From an uncultured Ignavibacteriota bacterium (lineage in GTDB: Bacteria; Bacteroidota; Ignavibacteria; Tepidaquicellales; Tepidaquicellaceae), in NCBI GenBank assembly GCA_937959065.1, contig CALGOI010000377.1, positions 1-15,955 on the forward strand: a stretch of DNA of 15,955 nucleotides. Reading direction: 5' to 3'. Numbering within the stretch: position 1 is the stretch's first letter; each line of letters opens with the position of its first letter. The notes below the pieces were generated by a model, which had not been told where the DNA came from, made no database searches, and saw only the letters and a list, made by a program, of their open reading frames with translations. The translations under genes were made by a program, and so were the position numbers. Below are positions 6,053 to 13,169 of this stretch, piece after piece.

Positions 6053-7134
6053 CCCAAAAACTCCGCTAATAACCTGTGAAAGTGATGAACTCCCTGCTCC
6101 ATTTTCGGTGAGTATCTGCCTGATTTATAATACCTGCTGTTGATTCCTTTCTGAACCATCTCTACGATTTCCTCGTCTTCACGTTCAACCTTATCCAGCT
6201 CAGCTCCCGCTCCTTTATCAAGTGCGCCCGGATCAGACACGTATGTTAGAAACGAAACCTTTGTTAAATTAAACGAGATAGGTATTACAATGTTTATCGA
6301 CAGCCCCCACGGATAGAAATTAAACATCATATTAGGAAATATCCAGTAATAGTAAGCTGAAACATCCTTCCCGTGATCAGGTGAATCCTTCGGCAGAACG
6401 AATGTGTCTTAACCTTTATCCGATATACCCAGCTGTAGATTACAATAATCGTATATCTCGCTCTTATATTCTCCGTAATCGAGAGCCGCATTCAGTCCTG
6501 AATGCACGAATGGTATATGGAATCCCTCTAAATAATTATCGCAGTACAATGCCCAGTTCGCTTTCACGAGGTAATCCCTCGACCTGGATGGCTCGAACTT
6601 TAATCTGTCGAACGGAAACCAGCCAAGCCGGTCCTCTATTGGTTTGAGATAATCTTTCAAAGAATGACTCGGATCCAGCGAAACAAAAATGAAACCGTTC
6701 CATTGCTCAAAGTTAACTTGACTCAGGTTATCTGCCTCGGTAGGGAAGTCCTCGCAATCCTGAAATTCCGGCATGGACTTAAACTTTCCGTCCAGCTCAA
6801 ACCTTCTACCGTGATACCTGCATTTAAGTGCGTTGAGATTACATGGAGCTTCGACAACAATATTTCCTCTATGCGTACATACATTAGAAAGGCAGTGTAT
6901 TTTGTCATTCTGATCCCTCGTTAGTATGAGCGGTTCGTTTATGTATCCATCAAGCAAGTTAAACGGATATATCTGCCCCGGTATTTTCACCACGCCGGTG
7001 TCACTTACGAACTGCCAGCTCTTAGCGAAAACCTTTTCCTTACATTCTTCAAATATATCCCTGTCTCTGTAAAATGAAGAGGGGAGTGTATGTGCTTTCC
7101 GGATATCCGGATCTATTTGGAATTTGATCCCCAT
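6049..7134 (-). pseudogene. Rieske non-heme iron oxygenase alpha subunit, split by an in-frame TAA
   Basis: The best start is ATG at 7134-7132: it has AGGA about 7 bases ahead and begins one base after the mutL stop. Codons 1-241 give the Rieske [2Fe-2S] domain with Cys86-x-His88 and Cys105-x2-His108, then the start of the catalytic domain with Asp-Asn-Tyr-Leu-Glu-Gly-Phe-His206-x4-His211, two of the mononuclear iron ligands. Codon 242 is TAA (6411-6409). The same frame continues for 119 codons (Asp-Thr-Phe-Val-Leu-Pro-Lys-Asp, then Met-Met-Phe-Asn-Phe-Tyr-Pro-Trp-Gly, and Glu-Gln-Gly-Val-His-His-Phe-His near the end) to TAG at 6051-6049. The last part should carry the Asp iron ligand, so the truncated product would be inactive. 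Such enzymes hydroxylate aromatic rings or demethylate N-methyl compounds; the substrate is unknown here. The 3' end overlaps the convergent CHAT gene by 4 bases. A sequence error at one base is equally possible. Confidence 0.82.
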
Positions 7135-7135
7135 C

Positions 7136-8971
7136 TTAAGTCCTGCTAAACCGTTTGTCGAGTTCATCTGTAGTGATTCTTATCATGGTAGGTCTTCCGT
7201 GCGGACATACATACGGCATCTTAGCCGCAAATAGGTTATCTATAAGGCTAAGCATCTCCTTATTCGTCAGAGTGTCATTTGCCTTTATCGCGCTCCTGCA
7301 GGCAAAAGACTTCGCGAGGTTGTCCCTCTTTTCGAGGTTAAGTTTTAACTCGTACTCTTTGAATTGGTCTATCAGCTCCTGGAATATCTTATTTTCATCA
7401 CCAACTTTCACGTCAGAGGGGAGTCCATACAACTCTATCGTATCCTCGGCAAGCATATTGAAATTAAAACCGAGGTTACCCAGCTCATTTCTTAGGCCCT
7501 CCGCGATCTTATAATCTATCTTCGTTAGTTTGATCTTAATTGGTATGAGCAGCTGCTGTGAGAATGACGACTGAGACTCCAACCACAGAAGCGCTCTTTC
7601 GTATAGTATCCTCTCGTGCGCGGCATGCTGATCGATTATGAGTACACCCGTTTCGGTCTGGCACATTATATACTTCTTCTGAAACTGCCAAATATTAAAC
7701 CTCTCAGTCTCCGATTTTGGCGAGTGTTCAAAAACATTTGCCTGCTTTTCACTGCTTAAAGCATCTTCCTCCGGTTCTTCCGCCTGTTTACCCGCCTCGA
7801 AAATTGAATGTATCGTCGCACCTTTTTTATTTGTAAATTCCGTATCGGCTGCCTGCTTCTGTGGCGGTTTGTAGCTCCCTATGGATGATATATTCGACTC
7901 TCCGCTGCCGCTCTTATGAAAAAATGTCTCTTCCTGCCCGGGCGTATCCGTATATGATCCGAATCCTATATCGAATGTAAGGTCCGCCTTCTTTAGCGCG
8001 TCTCTCATCGCATTTACAATAAATCCAAAAACAGCTCCCTCTTCCTCGAACTTAACCTCCATCTTGCTGGGGTGTACATTTACATCCACCTTCTTCGGAT
8101 CTATATCAATAAATAAAAAGAACGATGGATAATTTCCTTTTTCTATCAGATCATCATATCCCTTATAAACAGCAAAATTCAGATTCTTATTTGTGAAGAA
8201 CCTATTATTCAGATAAAAGAACTGGTCCTGCTTTGTCTTTTTTGTGAAGTTCGGCTTAGAAATATAACCGTGTATCTTTATCAATTGATTTCCGTGATCA
8301 ACGGGGATTAATGACTCGGTAAATTGCCCCGTGAATATATCACTTAGTCTGTCCAACAGCTCAGCCTTAGGGAGATCGAAAATCCTGTCATCGTTATTCC
8401 AGAATGTGAACGATATCTCCGGGTGTGAAATTGCCAGCCGTACAAATGTATCATATATATGCTTGAACTCCGTTTGGTTGGATTTTAAAAAATTCCTCCT
8501 GCCCGGGGTATTATAAAACAAGTTCTTTACAGCGATCGATGTACCAATTGGTGTGGTTTCCTTCGTAACTTCAGTTACCTCATTACCTTCGATTCTTATC
8601 AAACACCCTATCTCATCATTAGCCGTCTTTGTCTTCATCTCTATTTGCGAGATCGAGCATATCGACGCTAGCGCTTCACCCCTGAATCCCAGCGTGTTTA
8701 TCGTCTCCAGGTCTTCGTATGAAGATATCTTACTTGTAGAGTGCCTCTGGAAGCTCATTATTGCATCATCTTCACTCATACCGGCGCCGTTATCTACGAT
8801 CTGTATCAGTGACTTACCGGCTTCCTTTATGATTAGACTTATATCAGTAGCTCCCGCGTCTATAGAGTTCTCTATCAACTCCTTCACGACAGATTCCGGC
8901 CGGTTTACGACCTCACCTGCCGCGATCTTATTGGATAATGCCTGTGGTAATATTTTTATTAAACCGCTCAA
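7136..8971 (-). CDS. mutL: DNA mismatch repair protein MutL
   Basis: This 611-residue protein begins Leu-Ile-Lys-Ile-Leu-Pro and has the GHKL ATPase motifs: Glu-Leu-Ile-Glu-Asn-Ser-Ile-Asp-Ala-Gly at about 31-40, Asp-Asn-Gly-Ala-Gly-Met at about 60-65, and Thr-Leu-Gly-Phe-Arg-Gly-Glu-Ala. A variable linker at about 345-420 leads to the C-terminal dimerisation and endonuclease domain. This carries Asp447-Gln-His-Ala-x2-Glu-x4-Glu458 plus Ala-Cys-Arg and Cys-Pro-His-Gly-Arg-Pro-Thr. It is therefore the nicking type of MutL found in bacteria without MutH, which couples MutS mismatch recognition to strand incision. The start is TTG at 8971-8969, overlapping the ftsY stop by 4 bases (TTGA); the match of the N-terminus to other MutL proteins supports it. 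The Rieske oxygenase gene follows with a 1-base gap. Confidence 0.96.
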   Translation of the reverse strand: MSGLIKILPQALSNKIAAGEVVNRPESVVKELIENSIDAGATDISLIIKEAGKSLIQIVDNGAGMSEDDAIMSFQRHSTSKISSYEDLETINTLGFRGEALASICSISQIEMKTKTANDEIGCLIRIEGNEVTEVTKETTPIGTSIAVKNLFYNTPGRRNFLKSNQTEFKHIYDTFVRLAISHPEISFTFWNNDDRIFDLPKAELLDRLSDIFTGQFTESLIPVDHGNQLIKIHGYISKPNFTKKTKQDQFFYLNNRFFTNKNLNFAVYKGYDDLIEKGNYPSFFLFIDIDPKKVDVNVHPSKMEVKFEEEGAVFGFIVNAMRDALKKADLTFDIGFGSYTDTPGQEETFFHKSGSGESNISSIGSYKPPQKQAADTEFTNKKGATIHSIFEAGKQAEEPEEDALSSEKQANVFEHSPKSETERFNIWQFQKKYIMCQTETGVLIIDQHAAHERILYERALLWLESQSSFSQQLLIPIKIKLTKIDYKIAEGLRNELGNLGFNFNMLAEDTIELYGLPSDVKVGDENKIFQELIDQFKEYELKLNLEKRDNLAKSFACRSAIKANDTLTNKEMLSLIDNLFAAKMPYVCPHGRPTMIRITTDELDKRFSRT

Positions 8972-9912
8972 TTACTAAACTCTTTCTCCTCGAATAACGC
9001 CTTTACGAATTTCTCTTTATCGAATACCTGCAGGTCATCTATCTGCTCGCCAACACCAATGAATCTAACCGGAATTCTCATCTCTTTACTTATTTTCATT
9101 ACTATCCCGCCCTTAGCAGTCCCGTCCAGTTTGGTCAGTATCAGTCCTGTTAATCCGTTTAGCGCTTTGGAGAACTCCTTTGCCTGGTTCAATCCGTTCT
9201 GTCCGGTCGTTGCGTCTATCACTATGAATATCTCATGCGGAGCGTCAGGTATGACCTTCTGCATCACTCGCTTTACCTTATTCAGCTCGTCCATCAGATG
9301 AGACTTATTATGCAAGCGTCCTGCCGTATCTACTATAACTACATCTATTCCTTTTTCTTTTGCAAGACTTACACTATCGAAGGCTACTGAAGCAGGGTCC
9401 TTCGCATCGGGTTTTTGTAATATTTCTACTCCTGCCCTGTTTGCCCAGGTTTCAAGCTGTTCATTTGCCGCTGCCCTGAATGTATCAGCGGAACCTATCA
9501 GTACGCTCTTCCCTGCATTTTTAAAATTATATGCCAGCTTACCCACGGAAGTCGTTTTCCCGACCCCATTAACACCAACAATCATTATCACAAACGGCTT
9601 CTTGCCCGTCTGAAAGCTGAAATCACTGAACTCCGACAAATTATCACTCAAAACCTTCTTTATCTCATCTCTTATCAGTGTATTCAACTCCTCCGCCCCG
9701 TCGTATTTATCTTCCTTTGCTCTTTCTCTGATATTTTCTATCAGCACCTCTGCTGTGTCGTATCCCATATCGGATGAAAGGAATATCTCTTCGAGCTCTT
9801 CTATGAACTCATCGTCTATCTTTGACTTAGCATTAATAAGCCGGTTGACTTTGCCAAAAAGATCTTCCTTAGTTTTGTTTAAACCCTGTTTAAATTTATC
9901 GAATATAGACAT
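8968..9912 (-). CDS. ftsY: Signal recognition particle receptor FtsY
   Basis: This 314-residue SRP-family GTPase has an N domain of helices at about 1-95 (Asp-Asp-Glu-Phe-Ile-Glu-Glu-Leu-Glu-Glu-Ile-Phe-Leu-Ser-Ser-Asp-Met-Gly). The NG GTPase domain has the P-loop Gly-Val-Asn-Gly-Val-Gly-Lys-Thr-Thr. It also has the insertion-box motif Asp-Thr-Phe-Arg-Ala-Ala-Ala, then Asp-Thr-Ala-Gly-Arg, Thr-Lys-Leu-Asp-Gly-Thr-Ala-Lys-Gly-Gly and Gly-Val-Gly-Glu-Gln-Ile-Asp-Asp-Leu. Ala-Ala-Ala followed by Gln-Leu-Glu-Thr-Trp separates FtsY from Ffh, which also carries an M domain that is missing here. It docks SRP-bound ribosomes at the inner membrane. The long acidic A domain of the E. coli protein is absent, as in many bacteria. 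The start is ATG at 9912. First gene of an ftsY-mutL-oxygenase transcript. Confidence 0.97.
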   Translation of the reverse strand: MSIFDKFKQGLNKTKEDLFGKVNRLINAKSKIDDEFIEELEEIFLSSDMGYDTAEVLIENIRERAKEDKYDGAEELNTLIRDEIKKVLSDNLSEFSDFSFQTGKKPFVIMIVGVNGVGKTTSVGKLAYNFKNAGKSVLIGSADTFRAAANEQLETWANRAGVEILQKPDAKDPASVAFDSVSLAKEKGIDVVIVDTAGRLHNKSHLMDELNKVKRVMQKVIPDAPHEIFIVIDATTGQNGLNQAKEFSKALNGLTGLILTKLDGTAKGGIVMKISKEMRIPVRFIGVGEQIDDLQVFDKEKFVKALFEEKEFSN

Positions 9913-9948
9913 AAAGGTAATTTACTTTAATTATAATATAATCCAAAC

Positions 9949-9978
9949 AAAAAAAGCCAACCCTTCCGGATCGGCTTT
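9949..9978 (-). terminator. Rho-independent terminator of the acyl-CoA dehydrogenase gene
   Basis: Read on the minus strand, AAAGCCGATCC pairs with GGGTTGGCTTT (11 pairs, two of them G-T) around a GGAA loop, and a run of T follows. It lies about 20 bases after the dehydrogenase stop and before ftsY, so the two leftward genes are separate transcripts. Confidence 0.85.
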
Positions 9979-9998
9979 GGTATAATTGCATAAACTTA

Positions 9999-11144
9999 TT
10001 AAAACATTTCCAGAACGTTTCTTGCAATGATCATCTTTTGTACTTCTGAAGTTCCTTCGCCGATCGTCATTAGTTTCACGTCCCTGTATAGCTTCTCTAC
10101 CGGGAATTCCTTTATGAATCCGTATCCGCCGTGTATCTGTATAGCTTCATTTGTAGCAGTTGTAGCTATTTCTGACGCGAAATACTTAGCCATCGCCGCA
10201 GACAGGTTTATCGGTCTGCCTTCATCTTTATCTGTAGCAGCCCTGTATACCAATAACTTAGCCGCTTCGATATCGGTAGCCATATCCGACAGCTTAAACT
10301 GTATTCCCTGGAATTCCGCCAGCGCTTTATTAAACTGCTTTCTCTCTTTAGCATATTTCAATGATGCCTCAAATGCGCCTTCTGCGATTCCAAGCGAAAG
10401 AGCCGCGATAGCGATCCTTCCTCCGTCGAGTATCTGCATTGCCTGTCTGAATCCATCACCTTCTTCACCAACCAGGTTCTCAGCCGGTATCTTCACGTTT
10501 TCAAATATTAACTCTGCTGTATCTGAAGCCCTCATTCCCAGCTTGTTCTCTTTCTTTCCAACCTTAAACCCGTCCCAGCCTTTTTCCAGAACAAATGTCG
10601 AGATACCTTTGTTGCCCTTCTCTTTATCCGTGACAGCCATTACAACTGCCGTCTCACCGACCGAACCCTGTGTAATGAATAATTTACTTCCGTTGAGAAT
10701 ATAATGGTCACCATCTTTTACAGCAGTCGAAGCCATTCCCGCTGCGTCACTCCCGGATACATTCTCCGTGAGACCCCACGCACCGAGCTTATTGCCGCTT
10801 GTTAAATCAGGCATATATTTCTTCTTCAGCTCTTCGCTCGCGAATTGGTATATGTGATTAGTGCATAGTCCGTTATGTGAAGCGATCGTTAATCCGAGCG
10901 ATGGATCTACCTTCGATATCTCTTCGATGATGATCGCGTATTCCATTGTAGAGAAGTTCGATCCGCCGTATTCTTCCGGGAAGATAATGCCCAAAAACCC
11001 TACTTCACCCAGCTTTTTGGCAATATCCATCGGAAATTCCTGCGCTTCGTCATACATCATTACAGTCGGAGCTATCTCGTTCTGGGCAAAATCACGCGCC
11101 AGCTTTTGTACCTCCAGTTGCTGTTCCGTTAAGTTAAAATCCAT
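9999..11144 (-). CDS. Acyl-CoA dehydrogenase, short-chain/butyryl type
   Basis: This 381-residue flavoprotein has the usual family length. It opens with Thr-Glu-Gln-Gln-Leu-Glu-Val-Gln-Lys-Leu-Ala-Arg-Asp-Phe (N-terminal helical domain). The FAD/substrate loop Trp-Gly-Leu-Thr-Glu-x3-Gly-Ser-Asp lies at about 123-133. Next comes Lys-Leu-Gly-Met-Arg-Ala-Ser-Asp-Thr. The C-terminal domain contains Gln-Ile-His-Gly-Gly-Tyr-Gly-Phe and Gly-Glu-Gly-Thr-Ser-Glu-Val-Gln. Glu363 in this last motif is the expected catalytic base, at the short-chain/butyryl-CoA dehydrogenase position. It removes two hydrogens from acyl-CoA to give the 2-enoyl-CoA, passing electrons to an electron-transfer flavoprotein. 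No other beta-oxidation or ETF gene is beside it, so its chain-length preference and pathway stay open. Start ATG at 11144, with an A/T-rich leader. Confidence 0.95.
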   Translation of the reverse strand: MDFNLTEQQLEVQKLARDFAQNEIAPTVMMYDEAQEFPMDIAKKLGEVGFLGIIFPEEYGGSNFSTMEYAIIIEEISKVDPSLGLTIASHNGLCTNHIYQFASEELKKKYMPDLTSGNKLGAWGLTENVSGSDAAGMASTAVKDGDHYILNGSKLFITQGSVGETAVVMAVTDKEKGNKGISTFVLEKGWDGFKVGKKENKLGMRASDTAELIFENVKIPAENLVGEEGDGFRQAMQILDGGRIAIAALSLGIAEGAFEASLKYAKERKQFNKALAEFQGIQFKLSDMATDIEAAKLLVYRAATDKDEGRPINLSAAMAKYFASEIATTATNEAIQIHGGYGFIKEFPVEKLYRDVKLMTIGEGTSEVQKMIIARNVLEMF

Positions 11145-11372
11145 TAAGTATTATTGAAAATTTATGAAAAAATAATATACCCATTTTCGTGGTTTTCTTA
11201 AATGATAAATTTCGTCAAAAAGCATAGGCTTAAAAACACTAGTTTATTTTTCAAAATTTGACCTTAAACGGTGAGGCGGATTTTCGGAAATAAGCTGTTG
11301 TTTGGTGTAATTTTTCATATTTGATTTTATATGTGTTTAAAAAATTTTTGTTTTTGGTCCGAAAAACGGGAT

Positions 11373-11396
11373 TGTAAAAAAAGGTGTTTTTTTACA
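11373..11396. repeat. Perfect A/T-rich hairpin TGTAAAAAAA-GGTG-TTTTTTTACA
   Basis: Ten-base arms (11373-11382 and 11387-11396) pair perfectly around a 4-base loop. The arms hold only two G/C pairs... one C-G and one G-C position are not enough for a strong terminator, and no gene ends close by. It may be structural or an operator; role unknown. Confidence 0.5.
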
Positions 11397-11584
11397 TCTA
11401 CGAATTTTACGAATTTTTTTTTCATCTTCTATTGTTCCTCTGCAGGCAGGTGAATTAATTCTATTTGCCTCGAATGTGCAAGAATTGATTTTTGAGTTGT
11501 TCATGGTAGTTTGGATTTAAACTATTCGTATTGTTAGAAGAAACCGAATTCAAATCATTTCTCGTCCTAACATCCTAGTCTAGG

Positions 11585-11602
11585 TTCCCGCCTTCGCGGG
11601 AA
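11585..11602. repeat. GC-rich palindrome TTCCCGC-CTTC-GCGGGAA (REP-like)
   Basis: Seven-base arms pair perfectly around a CTTC loop, in an otherwise AT-rich stretch. The form matches short extragenic palindromes that occur many times in various bacterial genomes. Only one copy is visible here, so repetition in this genome is inferred. It is not followed by a T run, which argues against a terminator. Confidence 0.55.
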
Positions 11603-11687
11603 TGACAACTTTACAAAGATAAGTGATGGTAGTGGGAGATAAAATGGAAAAAGGGTCATATGCGCATGTATCACCGAATGCAAATAG

Positions 11688-11722
11688 GTTTGTAAAGTTT
11701 ATAAAGTTAAAAAGTTTTTAAA
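11688..11722. repeat. 9-base tandem repeat, consensus GTTNNTAAA
   Basis: The units are GTTTGTAAA (11688), GTTTATAAA (11697), a degenerate 8-base unit GTTAAAAA (11706) and GTTTTTAAA (11714), followed by a partial GTTACTAAA. The first two units reappear, with one base changed, just after the metalloprotease gene at 15648. Confidence 0.6.
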
Positions 11723-11792
11723 GTTACTAAAAAGTGGATGGTTGCTTGCTTCAGTTCTATAATCGGGAAGATTAAACTAAAGTGTTTTCTGC

Positions 11793-11821
11793 TTGAATGT
11801 TCTTAAATATTTATGTAATAT
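11793..11821 (+). promoter_or_regulatory. Candidate promoter of the Ycf48-like gene
   Basis: TTGAAT (11793-11798) and TAATAT (11816-11821) are separated by 17 bases. Transcription would begin about 20-25 bases before ATG 11851. The Bacteroidota consensus differs from this general sigma-70 form, and the AT-rich setting makes chance matches common. Confidence 0.35.
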
Positions 11822-11850
11822 TTTTTGTGACTTTTATTGTTAGTGAATAG

Positions 11851-13140
11851 ATGGAAATTTCAACCTTTTATCTAATGCACAGACTATTTATACCTATATA
11901 TTTAATCTTATTTTATCTACCAAATTTATCTTCTGCTCAGTGGATTGAACAGCAATCCGGGACTTCTGCGGCATTATGGGATATTAAGTTTATTGATGCT
12001 AACACAGGGTTTATTTCAGGGCAGGGAAGGATCTTAAAAACCACAAACAGCGGTATTAATTGGTCTCATCTTAATATTCCACCTCAGTCATTGGATAATC
12101 CTCTTTATTGCATACACCCGGTTAATGAGAATGTAATATACTGCGCCGGAGGGTTTGAAGCGATAATAAAATCTACGGATGGTGGCAGTACATGGACTGT
12201 GCTTAGTGACTCAACATTTGGTGATGGCAGTAGATACTTTACATGCTTTTTTGTAAATGAATCTACCGGATGGGTTTCGGGTACCGGTGACAAAGTTCTT
12301 AAAACTACCAATGGTGGGTTAAGTTTCGATACAATAAATTTAGATCCTCAAGCCGGATTTATCAGGCAAATGTATTTTAGAAATGAAACTGAGGGAATAA
12401 TTGCAGGAAACAGTAGTAGTATTTATAAAACAACTAATAGTGGCGAAAATTGGAATAATGTTAATGTCCCCGTTGGAGGAACTGGGTATAGTCTAAGAGG
12501 ATTAACTTTCCCTAACTTTGAAACAGGATGGTTGTTTTCGACTTCAAGAAAGGTTTTTAAAACTACCGACTTTGGGTCAAATTGGGATAGTTTATTAAGT
12601 GTACCTACAAACGGCTTTGATATTTACTGTGCAGATTTTACATCAATAGATACTGGGTACGTTACAGGTCAAATTGTAATGTATAAAACAACCGATGGAG
12701 CTATTTCCTGGGTACAGGAAAATATCCCTACAAATCCTCCGATCGGAGCAAAAAATTCAATTCATTTTATAAACAACTCGACAGGATGGTTCTGCACTTC
12801 CTTTGGGAAAATTTTTAAAACAACTACCGGTGGGGAACCAATAGTGAATATTTCCCCAATTAATACAAGTATTCCTACTAAAATCGAGTTGTATCAGAAT
12901 TTTCCAAATCCATTTAATCCAACAACAACCATAGAATATTCATTGCCAAATAGTGTTCAAGTTAATATTAAGATCTATGACTTAACCGGACGAATGGTTG
13001 ATGAACCGGTTAATTCATTCCATACGGTTGGAAATTATTTAATTAATTATAATGCAGGTCATCTTGCTTCAGGCGTTTATTTTTACAAGTTAACATTTGA
13101 AGACAGGAGTCTTGTTAAAAAATTTATTTTAATTAAATAA
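11851..13140 (+). CDS. Ycf48/BNR-like beta-propeller protein with T9SS sorting domain
   Basis: This 429-residue secreted protein has a signal peptide ending near Leu-Ser-Ser-Ala-Gln. The start could be ATG 11851, or ATG 11875 (Met-His-Arg-Leu-Phe), which gives a more compact signal; neither has a Shine-Dalgarno sequence. Residues about 30-330 hold seven repeats of the type Thr-Gly-(Trp/Phe/Tyr)-x-x-Gly...(Lys)-Thr-Thr-(Asn/Asp)-x-Gly-x-x-Trp, typical of the Ycf48-like/BNR propeller, and seven copies would make a closed seven-blade propeller. Residues about 345-429 form a T9SS type A sorting domain: Asn-Phe-Pro-Asn-Pro-Phe-Asn-Pro-Thr-Thr, then Val-Asn-Ile-Lys-Ile-Tyr-Asp-Leu-Thr-Gly-Arg, ending Val-Lys-Lys-Phe-Ile-Leu-Ile-Lys. 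The protein should cross the outer membrane through the gliding-type T9SS. Ligand and role are unknown; a link to photosynthesis is not implied. The protease gene follows after 29 bases. Confidence 0.9.
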   Translation: MEISTFYLMHRLFIPIYLILFYLPNLSSAQWIEQQSGTSAALWDIKFIDANTGFISGQGRILKTTNSGINWSHLNIPPQSLDNPLYCIHPVNENVIYCAGGFEAIIKSTDGGSTWTVLSDSTFGDGSRYFTCFFVNESTGWVSGTGDKVLKTTNGGLSFDTINLDPQAGFIRQMYFRNETEGIIAGNSSSIYKTTNSGENWNNVNVPVGGTGYSLRGLTFPNFETGWLFSTSRKVFKTTDFGSNWDSLLSVPTNGFDIYCADFTSIDTGYVTGQIVMYKTTDGAISWVQENIPTNPPIGAKNSIHFINNSTGWFCTSFGKIFKTTTGGEPIVNISPINTSIPTKIELYQNFPNPFNPTTTIEYSLPNSVQVNIKIYDLTGRMVDEPVNSFHTVGNYLINYNAGHLASGVYFYKLTFEDRSLVKKFILIK

Positions 13141-13158
13141 ACCCCTTGTATTAGGGAA

Positions 13159-13164
13159 AGGAGG
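13159..13164 (+). promoter_or_regulatory. Strong Shine-Dalgarno site AGGAGG
   Basis: A perfect AGGAGG sits 5 bases before ATG 13170. It fixes the metalloprotease start over the out-of-frame ATG at 13165. It stands out because most other starts in the window have A-rich leaders without such a site. Confidence 0.8.
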
Positions 13165-13169
13165 ATGAA

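Larger units (their letters stand above)
11145..11850. other. 706-base gene-free divergent region
   Basis: No credible gene was found between the leftward acyl-CoA dehydrogenase and the rightward Ycf48-like gene. The stretch is AT-rich and holds a 10-base-arm A/T hairpin, a GC-rich palindrome, a 9-base tandem repeat and one candidate promoter, each listed separately. It should also contain the dehydrogenase promoter just above 11144, which I could not place. Confidence 0.7.

Noticed and set aside
6049..7134. Frameshift in the Rieske oxygenase
   Set aside because: The two parts are in the same frame (starts differ by a multiple of three), and direct reading across 6331-6411 shows one TAA, not an indel.
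8553..8978. Long open frames opposite mutL, ftsY and the acyl-CoA dehydrogenase
   Set aside because: They are antisense to well-identified genes and have Ser/Ile-rich low-complexity composition typical of shadow frames.
11145..11850. A small gene or tRNA in the long intergenic stretch
   Set aside because: No open frame with a plausible start and composition, and no cloverleaf or T-arm-like sequence, could be found by eye.
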